Source: Paramecium pentaurelia
Taxonomy: Eukaryota > Ciliophora > Oligohymenophorea > Peniculida > Parameciidae
Direction of reading: 5' to 3'
NCBI GenBank assembly: GCA_905183005.1
Contig: CAJJDO010000024.1
Coordinates: 373,083-437,082, forward strand
DNA length: 64,000 nucleotides
The notes beneath the pieces were generated by a model. That model did no database searches and was not told where the DNA came from. It saw only the letters and a list, made by a program, of their open reading frames with translations. The position numbers and the translations under genes were made by a program. The stretch's first letter is position 1. Each line of letters opens with the position of its first letter. Shown one piece after another: positions 48,313 to 62,580 of the stretch.

Positions 48313-51300
48313 ATGATTACTAAAGAATAAAAGTGGACTCCGATATATTCAAGTAAAATCTATCCAGGGTTTGAAGGAGAGGAATAATAAAATTTACATT
48401 CTCAAGAATAATCAATTAGACGTGAAGAAGAGATGGGAAATGAATAAACTATAATAGATAGTTATGATAATAAGGTAAGATATTTATTGATAATAAAAGA
48501 GTGATGATTAAAAAATTAAAGAAAAATTGTAAGGAAGGAAAGAAAAAATCAACTAATGGATGGTTTAATTCCAACAATAAAAATCAAGTTAAAATACAAG
48601 CTCAGAAAAATATAAGAATGAGAGACGCTTAGAAAGGTATGAAATGATTAATATTTTAGTTTATATTCTGGAATGATTTTACTTAGGAGATTGACTAGAA
48701 TAATACTTTAATTTTTGTTTATTGCAATTGTAGTAGGACTATTTGCTTTGGGATATTTTGTAACTGTGAAAAATTCATCTTGGAGTGCTGATATAGAAAC
48801 ACCAAATATTGATATATTTGTTGGTAATTGTTTTGTGAATGTGAGTCAATCTGATGACTATTTATAAGTAAAATTACAAAATTAAATATTAGTTTTCATT
48901 TAAAGCTAAAGGAAGCCTTATGAATTAAGTGAATAAATCGGATGAATTTAGAATTAAGGGAGAAATCTTAGACACAGGTGTGGCTAATTTAACATTTTAT
49001 GATCCTTTTACTGATGTATCAATATTTTCATATGAATTAGTTAACAACATGCATAATAGATTTGAAACTACCAAAAAATATTGAAAATTTAAATATTCTT
49101 TGTAAATTTGAATCAGAATGTGTTATGGCATTTGGATTAGAGGAATTAGTAGTTAATACTTAGTTTAATGCTACATCAGAACCTAAAGCAAGAATGCAGA
49201 TTAATATTAGAAATATTTAAACAAATAATTTTATATTTGAATCAGAATCATCAGGTAATTTGTTTTTGAATCATTTCTTAATTCCTCAAGCTCATATTAA
49301 ATTACTTAGTGGTGATATAATTGTCTAATCAACAAAATCATACTATTTAAATTATTCAACACAATCATAAGCTGTTTGTGCAGCAGGATATACAGTTCTA
49401 AATAGTGATGAAAAATTCTGTTATTAAGGACCAAATGAGAAGGATTCAGATAAGTATACTTGTGAAGGTTTAATTGGAATATGTGAAGAAGAATCCTGTG
49501 ATTTAGAATAAAATATAAGTATAATTGGTAATTCAAGCACAATTTATGCAAATATATTATAAGATATTGGAAAACCATTAATTGAAACGATTAATTATTT
49601 TGAATGGATATCTTTTGATAGTGTAGACATAAATTTTAATTAAGAATCTTTACTAAAAATATAAAAATTTATGAATAAAAGTGGATCTGCTGACATTGCA
49701 GTAAGACTTGATGTAGGTGGTCATTATTTGCTTTAACACACTTACAGCACATATTGGACCTTTTTCAGTAATCCATCATATGCAGCTTTTTAACCATGGT
49801 GGTTGTCAGCATTTTCAGGAACTTTCTTAAATCCTTAATTTTAACATTTATAAGTTAGTTTAGAAATAGGATTTTGTCCATGGAATCCAGCTTTAAATGC
49901 TAGATAAACATTAAAAATTTAAGAATTAATTTAAAGAACATTTAATACAACTTATGGATAAGCTATATTTATAGAAAAAGATAATTTTATTAAATAAAAT
50001 GAAACTTTAAATGAAAATCTGACTTATCCTGGTTTTGAACCTTTATATAAAAAAGAAAGAGGAAAATTTGAAAATTGGTCAACCCTTGAAAATTTTGCTA
50101 ACAATGTTGTTTATTAACCATTGGAATATAATATGTTTTTTTTAGCAGCTATTGGTTTGTCTTTATTATCCTCATTAATTTTTGCATTAGTTTGTTTATT
50201 TATACTTATAGTATCATTATAAGGATTAGAAACTTATGTTTTAGAAACTTCATCATAATTTTAAAATTATAGTACTACTACAAATTAAACTAAAAAAGAT
50301 TAGTTATCAGAAATAGCTAAAAAAATGATAAGGAAATTAGATTAACTCTCTTCTAAAAAGGATCCTCCAATATTATTAGGAGTATTATCTTACATTTTTT
50401 ATGTTTTCTCCTAATAATAATTTAAGAGTGCTCCAAAAATGTTTTGTAAAATACTTTTCAAAAAGAGTAATAAAAAACAAACAGAATAATATTATTAGCG
50501 AACTTTGGATAAATCATTTTTACGTATTGATGAAGAAGAGATTAAAGAACAATATGAATAGTTTTGTTATCTTAATAAGTTAACTATTGAACCTTTAACT
50601 TAATAAGAATAATTATTAGAATAATATGGTTTTTAATTTGCAGAAAAAGATGATGTATTAATATTATCAAAAATCAAATTGAATCCTAATGCTAAATCTT
50701 TTTAAGAATTGAGTGATGAGGAAAAAACATCTGGAAATTCATTAGAACTTTTTATGGCCACTTAATGCTTATTAACAGGAATTCCAGCAGATATCATCCC
50801 ATCTGATAAATTAGAAAAAGCTTACATTAAATTTTGTGGTAAAACTTTAAGGGTTGAGCAATTTAATATTAAAGATTTATCAAATGATTATGGTCTCTTA
50901 ATTTCAGATATTAAAGCATTTGAATTGAGAAAAGTTAAAACTACAACATAATAAAGATAATCATGGTATGTTAGAGCTTTAGGCAAATGTACTCATTATC
51001 TTCCTTTTGTTGAAGATTATTATCTTGAATAACCTGTATTCTTATTAAGAAGAAATGTTGAAATTAATAAGTTTTAATAAAATCCAATTTAAACAATTAC
51101 ATCTAAACTCTAAAATGCTAGTTCATTTTATTATAATCATTTCTTCATGTTTATTCAAAGTCTGGTTTTTAATTATAAAACAAGACTCTTTAATAGAGAA
51201 TATACATATAGAGAAGAATATGAATAAAATATTTTAATGGATTATTTTGATGCTATTTATATGAATGGATGGATTTTATCAGATCTATCTGTAGTTTTAG

Positions 51301-54300
51301 GTAACTTTTTAGTAACAGCAATTACAATAATTCCATTACTCTACTTTATTGTTATAATTAATACATCCTACTCACCTTTTTCCATTTATGATCCTAAAAA
51401 TTTAATTTTTATTAATGATGCTTTAATTAGGCCATGGACTATAGCAGATTACATAAATATATTAGATTTTTGGGTTTTAGTTTTGGGTGCATTATTAGGA
51501 TATTATGCTTTAAGTGCATTTATGTTTTAGACTTTTAAATATTTATTTTCATATTTTCCAGATGAAGTAGGCTATATGTGGGAGTTTAAGTTTTACTAGA
51601 ATAAAATTATGAAATATTATAATTGGTTTTAATGGATACAATTCTTAATATTGGCATTTAGTGTATTCTTTTATTTTGGATTAATTATAGTTTGGCTTAT
51701 TTTAGGGTCCATAATTAATCCTAATTATTATCTTGTTTACTCATCATCAGCCTTATCATTAGTTGCATTTATTGCTGCTTAAATTTAATAAATCAAAGCA
51801 ACTTATGAATATGCATGTAATGAAATAAAGAAAATGATTCATGATATATATTTGAGAACTTTTAGTTAGTTGGCTGGAACAATAATTAAGGAAGTTTAAA
51901 AATTATCAGATTTATCAACATCTATCATTAATTCTACTAATATGGATTAAGCTAAAATAATGGCTGAAAATTTAGGATTTGGTGAAGAATTAAACGAATT
52001 ATGTATTTTAACTTAAGGAATGTTAGATAATGCTGGTTCTATTGATTTAAATTAAGATTAAATCAATTTTAAGCATATTAAAGATAAATTTATTTAAAAG
52101 GCTTGTGAGAAATTCATAAAAATTGCAAAAGATTAATTTGATGTTTCAGAAATTATTGCAGAATAATTAGTTAAGGCTAATTTTGTAAAATTTGATGAGA
52201 TTATTGATCCATTAGCAAATTAAATATAAATTTAAAGTGAGAATAAAATTCCAGCTGGTATTGTTAAATGGATTTATTAAACATCTGTTAAATTAAATAG
52301 AGTTTACTCTAAAAAGACTCCAGAAGAATAAAGAAAAGAATTATAAATTCATTTACCAATTATTAGTGTATATTTACTTGATGCTATTATTGATGGTATT
52401 ATGATAAAAACATAAATAGAAGATAAAGGAGCAAGTTAATAAGCATTAAAAAGTGTGATGCTTTCTCTTTTTAATTTAATGATGGATAGTTCTCCTAAAA
52501 ATATATTAATTTAAGTCAAAAAATTATTTGAAAATATTAAAGACTTTGTTGCTATTTCTCCAATTCCTTTGTAAGCATTAGAAATGATATTTGATTATGC
52601 TCAATCATTAAATGAAAATATCAACATTGAAGAATCCAAATAAGAATTAATAAAATAATTATTGTAGTTGTTTAATATAGATTAAGATATAGCAGCAGTA
52701 TATTAACTATTATATTCTAAATAATAATCTTTATATATAGAAAAAGATATCTAATTAACTCCTACTGAATAAGCAGGAGTCATAAATAGATTATGTGATA
52801 AATATTTCTTAAAAGATATGGATCAAATTCTCAAAACTAAATTTGAAATATTCACATTATTTGCAATGAAATTTTTAAAAAATGATAAACCACCTCTTTC
52901 TGATTTAGTTAAACTATTTGCATAAATTAATCCTGGATAAGATGAAGAAAATGAAGAATATTTTGAGAAATTATTAGAATAGAATTATGGTTTATTAAAT
53001 GTGGGATTTTCTACCTTATAACTTTGTACTAAGAATTGGAAATAAGAATTACCAATTAACATATAAGGTAAGTCTCTTGAATTAGTTTTTGATGTACTCT
53101 ATGTCTCTAGTAGATTTTTATGGTCTTCAAGTATTATAGATAAAAATAATTCTGATAATGAACCTATTTAAAATCAGGATGGGACATGGACTGATTAAAT
53201 CTTTGCTAAACCAGCTTTATAAATTTTATAAAGAAAAGATAAATTAGTTAATAGAGATATCATAGAATTAATATCTTTAGCATTCTAAATTCCTGATAAT
53301 GCTGTAATTGGATTAATTTTAATTTTAAGAAATGAAATTTAAAATACTATTTTTCATGATGCTATCTATTATGAATTAATTAAAATAACATCAAAATAAA
53401 TTGATAGCTAAGTTAGTGAAGTGAAATTTATTTTTGAATTGCTTTCCATAACAAACTTTGAAGAAATTTTGTCATTTTTATGTTCTAATGTAGTAGTATA
53501 TAAACAATTAATTGAAAAACTTTTAGATATTATCTTTTCATCTAAAGGAATGTTTAGAGTTTTTAATGGATTTTTAGTAATAGAAAGAATATTAGATAAA
53601 AGTTTAAAATTAGAAGAATCTAAAGAAAAAATATATTTGGCTATGGCAAAATTAAAATTATTTGGTACAGCATTTTATAATAAAATGAATAAAGAACCAA
53701 AATTCAAAGAATAGATAAATAAAATTTGGGATAATGATCCAAAATTATAATTAGAAGTTAATGAATAATCTGATGAGAATGAAGATTAATTAGTAAATTA
53801 CTATAAAAATGAAAAAATAACATTCTTTACTTTTCTAAAGAAATCTTAGAGGGATGAAAAATCAAATAAATAATCAAAAACAAATTTCTTAGCAGAATTA
53901 TCTAATTAGATACATCTTAAATTAGAGTATCTTTATATGATTTTGGAATAATAGTAAAGTATACTATCTAATAATACATTAAATTCTCCTCTACTTAATG
54001 GATTAAAAGTAGAGCCATTCAAAAACTTGTTGGTTCTTGTAACTTTTAAAGATGCAGCCAGTGTATCAAAAGCACTTAAATATTTCATTAATTTTAATCC
54101 AAAATCATATGAAAGTATCGATCTTAAAAAGGTTTAAATAGAACTTTAAAAAATAATAGATGTTGAATAAAACATAGGATCTTTCTAATTACCTAATACA
54201 ATACCTTATCAATTTTAAAAATTATAGAATTTATATGTAAACTAAATATTTTTAACTAAACAATCAATAAATTTATCATTATATAATGATTTATTTAATT

Positions 54301-57300
54301 TCATTAAATATGAAATAGATAAAATTAAATTAGATTATGATCGAAGAAAACAATAAAAGATATTATTTGAACCTGTTGTTAAACATTAACAATTAGACTA
54401 AATTTAGATTTCAAATCTATAAGATTTAATTCATTTTTCTGAAAATTTTGTTAAAATGATGTTTAATAGAAATTCTACTATAAGAGATTAAGCAATTAAG
54501 GATGTTTTATAATTATTATATCCAAAACCTGAAATAAAATAATTATTGAAGGTCTATCCACAATAAATAAGTAATTTGTAAAATTTTATATCTGGAATGA
54601 TGGATAAGAATTATGAAAATGTACTTTCATACTTAATTTAATATTGTGATTTTATTTAGGAAGTTCAATTTAGAAAGTTTTTCAAAAAGGTATTATCAAT
54701 AGTACGAGGTTTTGTAACATTAGATGCAATTTAAGAAGATGATGGTCAGACTAAAAAATTAATTTTGGCTACTTAATAATTAAAATATTTTCTAAGTTCA
54801 GATTTGGATTGTTTTATGGATCTTCTTTAAATATATTTTGATAGTGTTTTAAAAGGAGAGAAACATAATTAAACTGCAATTTAAGGATTTTTTAGTTTGA
54901 TGACAACAAAACCAGATTTTGATATATTGGTGAAACTATTTCGTTTTGAAGAGGAAGCAATAAAATTTGCATAATTTTTAGTATCTGCTATATTTTCAGA
55001 AAAAAAATCAAAAATTTTATAAGATCCAAAAATTAATGATTTAATTGAAAATAAATTTGGAATAAAAGATGTATCTCCATTAATAGATTTATCAGATATT
55101 CTAGAATCTAGTACTATGGATTCTAAGCCATTAATAATTAAATTAAGAATAGAATAAAATCCTACTGCATCAAAATTATTCCAAGTATTGTTTGCTTTTA
55201 AAAGATAATTAGTCAAAGGTGAGTCTTGGAAATAATTATAAGATAATTATAATACTTTGGCTGATTAAAGATTGGAAATATTTAAATAAGATAAAGAAAA
55301 TAAGAAAAAATAGGGATAATAAACTGATATTGGATTACCAGATGTACTTGAAGTTTTACATTTTTTTTCTCATCCTAGACCAACTAATTTCTTATATTTA
55401 TTAAATAGAATTTAATTACTTGATTAATAGGAACCAGCTGCTATATTTACAGCAGCTATTGCAGGAATAGGGAAATATGATAAATTTGATTAGTATAAAA
55501 ATAAATAACCAGAATAAATAAGAAACAGATCAGATGTTCTTTAGAAATTATCTTAAAAATCTGTTGATAAAGCATTATTATATATAGTATAAACTAGTGA
55601 TTAAGATATTTAAGAAGCTTTTAGTCTATTATAGGTATCAACAGGTATAAATCCATTATTAGTAAGTGCAATATTTAATGAAAATTATAATTCTAATACA
55701 TGTTTATAGTAACTTCTTTAATCAGAATCAACTAATAATTAAAAGGTGATTAAGGAATTTATGGAGAAATTTAATGCATTTGGATATGATGCAATAACTC
55801 TAATTAAAATAATAGAATTTGAAACTTTAAAGAATTCATAACATGAAAAATTAACACCTGAAATAATGAATCGAATACTAATTTCGATTAATTTGAACTT
55901 AAATTAATTTAACATAATTGAAAATTTTTTAAAAGAATAAGCAAAGGGAAAAGTTCAATATTACTTTCCTTTATCATCATTAGTTCTAATTTATTCATTA
56001 AAGTAAATGAGATAAATAAAAAAGACAAAAGATAAATCTATAGCTTAATACATAAAGGGTTAATATTGTATTAACATGGCATTTACTGTTTTTGAGAGAT
56101 ATTTATATTTTTATGATAACAAGAATCTTATTAATTTGAATAAACCAGCTTTAGTAAAATTATTAAGTTTAGGAATATTTGATACTACCAAATTAAGGGC
56201 GTCCGATTAATAAATTGATTATGTAAAATTAGAAGGTATTTTATATCCTGGAATAAGTGATCCTCTATTATAAATAAGAGATAAAAAATTTAATTACACT
56301 ACTTAAACATCAGATAGCTTAGGTGAACTTTCAAAGAATTTCAATGATTAATATGATGAATATTGCAAGATATTTTATAGAATTTTACCAGATAATAATG
56401 AAGAAGTAGTTAATAGACCTGAATTTGAAAATTACAATGAATTTTGGACTGCACTATTTAAAGAAAATAGTAACAAAAATATTCCAGCAATACCAATGAT
56501 CTATATCAATAGTTAATCACAAATAAATAATTAAAAGGATTACTTTGAAGAAATAGGCAAAAGTTTAACAAAAGAATAATCTAAATAGCAACAATAATAG
56601 AAATCACCAGAATAATAGAAATTGGAACTACAATATATTTTGATTTCTAAATTAATTCAATTAAATATATCTCAATATGGATATATTAGATCTAAATATT
56701 GGGATAAATCAATTGAATTAATTAAAAAGTAAATATTTAAATAAAGTGAAATTGAAGTATTAGAAAGTGATTAATCATCTGAATAATTACAATAAATCAT
56801 GATATAATTAATGTAGTATTATGCTGGTTAATATACTGTTTCTTAAAATGAAACTATTAATAAAGAAAAACAATAATAACAAAATTAACCTAAAGAAACA
56901 AGTTTGTAACTCTTATAAGGAATATTGGGGGCTGGTTAAAAATACAGAATTCAACCTAAATTCAGAGGAGTAAAATCAAATTTACCAATAAATTTAAATC
57001 ATTTAATTGATATTTTATTAGGATTAAATTTAAACGAAACAGAAAGAAAAGAATTAAAACCCTTAGTTGATTTATTTTATAATCCTAAAGTTATGGATAC
57101 TGATTTTATTACTAAAACATGGGGAAATGATTAATAAATAATGGATGCAGTAATGTTAATGTTGGTTAGAGTTGAATTAGAAAATTCAAAAGCTTCTGGT
57201 AAATTTTCAGAATTAGCAAAAAAAGTTCCTGTTAGTTATTTGTATTACTCATTAGGAGATTAATATGAAAATTTAAATTAAGAAATTTTAGATAAATATT

Positions 57301-59756
57301 AAAAGAATAGTGAGAAATTAAATTTAGGTATTGATGAATTAATATAAAATTGTAATGAAATTCAACCTTTAATAAAATAACCATTAAAATTAATGATTAG
57401 ATGTTTCTTAGGTGATGTTGAAGCATGGTATTCATTAATAGCATTCAGTAGAGAATAAAAACGTGTAGAGACTGATTTACTTTCTGAAAGTATGACTAGA
57501 ACTTTTATTATTGAATTACTTTTATAATTTAAAAACTTTGGATTTAGAAGTCCTTAAATCAAAAAATAAATAATCTAATCTTAAACATTCTAATAATTAT
57601 TGAAATCTTAGATGAATATTAATTTAATAAAGATTCTTGAAACAGCAATTATGAATACATTTTTGAAATAAAACTAAATAATTCCTTAACTTAGTTTACA
57701 AAAAATTATTCAATATTTAAATTTTGTATTTGAAGGTAAAACAGAAGTATTAACAGACAGTGAAAATAGTGGATTCATTGAAATTCTTATTAAAGTTTTT
57801 AAAATTGATAAATAATAATAATCATAATTGGTTTATGTTATCCAATTTATTTTTTAATTATTATTTAAAGGTGATAAATCTAATGCAAACTTTGCATTAT
57901 TTGAAAGTTAAATTTAAGTGTTATAAGATGATAAGAATTAGAGTGCATGGGAATTTACAAAAGCTATTATTGAAGTAGATCACTCCAAAAATATCAATGT
58001 ATTAATATCTAAGGCTTATTAAATTCTATAGAGACACAATTTAGAAGGCTTTTAAAAATATCCTAATCTTTTAGTTTCTTTGAGCTCAATTTCTTATTTA
58101 TCATATTATCCAACTAGCAATATCGATTAAATAGCAATTATGAATGTCTTATTATATCCTATCATATGGTTAGGATCAACAATCTAAGAGATTAAAGAAC
58201 CAATTACTAAATTCACTGAATTCTCTAAAAATTATATTTAATAAACATCTTCAAAAGACTTTGAATTTCTTTTGAATAATTTTTATGAATTTAGTAATTA
58301 AGATAATAGCTCTTAATATACGATTACTGAATAAAGTGTAAACTTTTATTAAAAGGCTCTTTTGGCTTGGTGTTAATAAAATTAAGAAAGTGATTTAAAT
58401 TCATTTATCAATTTTATTAAGAATGAAGTATTTGACATTAAAGGGCTTCCAGCTCCTCAATAAGTATTAGTTTTAACTTTACTATAATTATTATATAATA
58501 CTAAAATTCATGAAGATCCAGAATAAAATATGTTAAAATAATTTATAAAGGAAATTACAAAAGTAGAAGCTTTAGAAAAATAAAAAGATGTGATTGAAGC
58601 TACTATTATTATGTTTAGTGGATTATCTGATCCAAAAGATATAAAAGGTGATAAATTCTTTAAGGCAATATCCACCTTGTTGTCTAATTATAAAGAAATT
58701 GGAGAAATTATCAAAATGATAATTTAATTTTATTAAACTGAAGATATTTCAAAATTAAAAGAATTACCTTAGTAAATTTAAACAGGTTGTTTTAATAATC
58801 AAGAATTATATAAAAATAAATTTGATAATGTACCATTAGCATAATTATTCTTAATTGCATCCAATGCTTAAAAAATGATTAAATCAATGGAGGATTAAAA
58901 GGAAATAAATGAAAAAGAATTATTAAAAGCTATTAAACCAGTCTTAGAGCCAATGTTTGAAAAAAATTAAGAAAAAGATTTATAAACTTTAATAAAGTGC
59001 ATTGAAGCTATTATTGCTATTAAATAGAAAAAATTTAATGAAGTTACATCAGAATTCTTTTAGGTTATGAAAATATCTTAATCAAACAGTAAACTATTAA
59101 TAAGTTTAATGAAAGACTTTTAAGTTGGTTTGGAATCCCCTTAATAATTGATTAAAGAGAAAATGGCTTCATTAATAAATCCAACTACAGTTAGAACTAT
59201 GCAATATATGAATTCAGTTATGAGTAAATTAAATGATAATAGAGAATTATAATATGAAGATATGTTTAGAGTTTTAGATAAGAATGGTTAAAGATCAGTT
59301 AAAGCTATTGATGTAATTGAATTTTTAAGAAGAATTAATATAGAAATTACAGAACATAAATTCAGAGAAGTTTTAGTAGTCATTAAAAAAGATTAAGTAA
59401 ATATTTAAACTTGTATGATTGATTTCTATGAATTTAAAGAAATCATGTAAGAAATTTCAATTTAAACTATGTTATTAAGTTTAGAATATTTAGGAATATC
59501 AAAACCTTTATTAATAAAAGGACTTATTGTTTTAGTATTATACTTAATAATAGTATTGGCATTCATACTAATAGGAGTCTAAGCATTTGCTATTCCAGGT
59601 ACTTTTGCTGCAATAGTAAATGCTATTTTACCAATGATTGGAGGATTAGGATTGAATAAGTAAGCAGCAGAGGATAAATTGAAATCCTTGAATTTACAAG
59701 TAATTTTAGAACTAGTCAAAAAAGCTATTAAGGTTATATAATCTAGGAGAATATGA
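48313..59756 (+). CDS. giant multi-pass membrane protein with C-terminal EF-hand-like region
   Basis: 3,781 aa. Four introns lie near the 5' end (48475-48499, 48637-48659, 48868-48892, 49016-49040), then more than 10.7 kb is one open frame. Membrane segments: residues about 105-130 (ILQFLFIAIVVGLFALGYFV), about 573-603 (FFLAAIGLSLLSSLIFALVC), four around 963-1125, and a C-terminal pair near 3700-3750 (VLYLIIVLAFILIGVQAFA). The region between the first two is Cys-containing (CAAGYTVLNSDEKFCYQG, TCEGLIGICEEESCDLEQ), so it is probably extracytoplasmic. About 2,500 residues of helical, armadillo/RIH-like repeats follow. EF-hand-like DKNGQRSVKAID at about 3620 precedes the last membrane pair. I do not recognise the family. 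Layout suggests a channel- or receptor-scale surface protein; this is inference. Confidence 0.85.
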
Positions 59757-59892
59757 ATTATATATAATAACAATAATATTATTATTAATAATATATGATA
59801 ATATATTTCAAAGATACAAAATTTATGTATATTTCATACATAATTAATTAAAAGAGATAATAGGTAAACATATATGATGATAAATATTATAA

Positions 59893-60355
59893 TCATTATT
59901 ATTTTTATTCTTACATTCTTGCATTTTCCATTTCCTTTTTTGTTCTCCTCTTTCTTTTTTATTATTGTTTTTCTTCTGAAGGTTATTTCTTTGTATATTT
60001 TCTTTTTTATTTGGATGGTACTTCTGAAACAGGTTGTTATTCTTAAACCATTTTTATTCTTATTATATTATTTTTATTCTTCTTTTTTATTAATGGTTCA
60101 TCAAAATCTTCTGGGATTAGAGCAATTGATTTTAAATAGGATTCAATTTCTTACGGATCTATATTATGTACATCAAAATCAAATGAAATCCTAATTTACT
60201 ATATAATTTTACTTTTTTATTATTTCAAAAAACTTAATCCTCTAAGCTTCAATTGATTATTGCTTTTAAATAATAGCTTATTCAAGTTAGTTTGCATATT
60301 ATTGAAGAGTATCTATTGAATTATTACTACATTGTTGCTCCTCAGATTAAATCAT
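59893..60355 (-). CDS. small basic Gln/Lys-rich protein
   Basis: 146 aa with one 22-nt intron (60191-60212). MIQSEEQQCSNNSIDTLQQY, a helical stretch (QQSIEAQRIKFFEIIKKISF), DFDVHNIDPQEIESYLKSIA, then a strongly basic end (PSKQKRKYTKKQPSEEKQ, KRKRRTKKEMENARMQ). The basic clusters look like nuclear localisation or nucleic-acid contacts. No family recognised. Easy to miss because the plus strand shows T-rich shadow frames. Convergent with the giant gene, 136 bp apart. Confidence 0.7.
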
Positions 60356-61333
60356 TTTTAATTTTGGAAAATATATATATAAAATTAAAACTCTTATTAA
60401 TGAAGAACATATTTGTCAATATCATAAAATCTAAAAATTATCATATATATTTAAAAAATTATAGAATTATATAGATATCCTAAATTAAATCCAAAAGAAA
60501 TGTATTTTTATTTATGTATTTTATAAACTAAAAAGGATCTAGTATTAATCACTTATTTTAACATATAATAATATACTTTAGATTAACTTAATTCTGAATA
60601 TTATTATAATCTATAAAGTGGTTAAGGATAACAATTGAATAGAGAATTATTAAATTTAATATATATATATAACCAATTGCAATATATATATATATTAAAA
60701 TCAAATTTAACGAACTAGATAAAAGATATGATATAATTTAAGCAGTTTATAAATCAAGTTATATGTATAGAGTCAAACTTCTTAATAATAGAACTAAGAA
60801 TATTTAATCTAAAATTTATATAATATAACTAAAATATGAATATGATGCATTTAACTATTATAACTCTAAATTGTCAATTATAAAATTGCTGTTAAATAAA
60901 AATACTTTAAATTTATGGATGTATATTGATTTAAATTGTGATACTATACATTATTTATTATCATAATTTGAATTTATAAATGATAAATTCTCTTTATTAT
61001 TTATAAGTAGTTTAAAATATCAAGTATTATTTTAAAGATAAATAGTTTATAAATCAAAATTTCATTGATTTAGGTTTATAACAGCATCTATTTATAATTT
61101 GTAATGAAGAATAAAATTATAGTAAGTAAACAGTTTCAATACTTTTTATATATTAATCATATGAATTTAAATCTAGTAGAAAAAAATCTGAATGAAAGAC
61201 TACTAAATAAAATATCAATATGAGAATACTGCTTCTAAATTCAAATGTAAATATCGAAGGCCAAAAACTACTTGAATAATATTCAGAAATATTAACATTT
61301 CTAAAAATCTAATTGGTGTTTATAAATATTTAA
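60356..61333. other. AT-rich intergenic region
   Basis: About 980 bp with (AT)n runs near 60660-60700. No convincing gene on either strand. Confidence 0.5.
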
Positions 61334-61947
61334 TCATAAATCGTCTTTGTAAAGCGTAAAGAATATTTTCTTATCCTTATTAAGTATTTTTAAGACTTAC
61401 TATTGTTCTTGAATCTCTTATAATACTTTTTATAATAGGGCATCTGGATCACAATCTTCAATTGGGTAAGGAATATATCCTAAATGAATTAGATCGATTC
61501 CACTATAATCTTCCTTTAATTTCTATAATATTATAGGGACTAAATTGCTTTTGATGCTCAATTCTATGGAATATTCATGATGGGAATCATTTAAGTAGAA
61601 ATATAATTAGTTGTCTTTGCTCCTTAAAAGATATTATACACTTTTACTTCTCTAACCTTGATTAGTGATCACATCCATATTAACCTGATGATATTAATTA
61701 TGGAGACGTACTCAAAATTATCAATAACATCTTACGTAACTAGTTAATTATTTTTGTTTATATATACTTATACGAAAGCATAAGTATCTTCTTCAATAAT
61801 ACATTTTACTTCGTTAACCTGTGAAAATAAACAGGACTAAGTTCTAGTTTGTTATTTTTTCTACTTAAATTATTCACTAATTCTATCAGAATGAACACTA
61901 TAAAGTTCCTGAAGAATTAAATATTTTTAATAATCAGTCGTTTTCAT
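61334..61947 (-). CDS. unrecognised protein
   Basis: 196 aa with one 23-nt intron (61685-61707) that begins GTC rather than the usual GTA, so its borders are less certain. Seen: MKTTDYQKYLILQELYSVHS, VNEVKCIIEEDTYAFVQVYI, a middle VQYLLRSKDNQLYFYLNDS, then YSGIDLIHLGYIPYPIEDCD and a helical end (LLQKVLQEIQEQQQVLKIL). Alternating strands then helix suggest a small folded domain. No match recognised. The 5' end may extend upstream through a missed exon. Confidence 0.6.
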
Positions 61948-62580
61948 ATAAGTTATTTGCAAATAGTGTAAGGGTAGCTTTCTTCACTATATTAATATTG
62001 ATCAATTAGTTTATATTTTAGTTAAATATTCGTGGTAAGATGTAAACAATCTTTAATCCTAATAGCATTTTTTAATAGAATTAATAATATAAATGTATTA
62101 TGCCAAAAACTTCAATTATATTCATAGATTATTATTATTATGATTTATACAAAAGAATGACTACAATAATTTAATGTTGTTGTAACTAAATGACCAATTT
62201 ATTTACATCTTTAAAATCTTGAAATATAAATAAATTTCCAGTAAAATAATAAGTTATCATTTTTAAATATCATATTTTTAAATAACAATTTAATTTATTT
62301 ATTTATCTTTAATGTAAGATTTATTTTTTAAATATTGTTGATTACAAAGTAATAAATAATATAAATATTGGATTTCTATTTTTTAAGTTTGAATCTAATT
62401 GAATTTTTGTATATATAAATAATGTTATAACACAATAATAGTATATATGATGAAAGTGGAAATTAGAAGATTCTATTTTTTTACCATAATGCATGATATG
62501 TAAATAATAAACAAAATTAAGAATGATTTTTTTATAATATTAGATTAAATATATTTTATTTTATAATATTTAATGTCATT
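61948..62580. other. AT-rich intergenic region
   Basis: No coding signal seen on either strand between two minus-strand genes. Confidence 0.5.

Noticed and set aside
49306..49578. Minus-strand ORF inside the giant gene
   Set aside because: Shadow; the plus-strand frame is continuous for over 10 kb.
59874..60474. Plus-strand T-rich ORFs rich in Phe/Ile/Leu
   Set aside because: They are antisense to a minus-strand gene (59893-60355) whose frame and 22-nt intron fit well.
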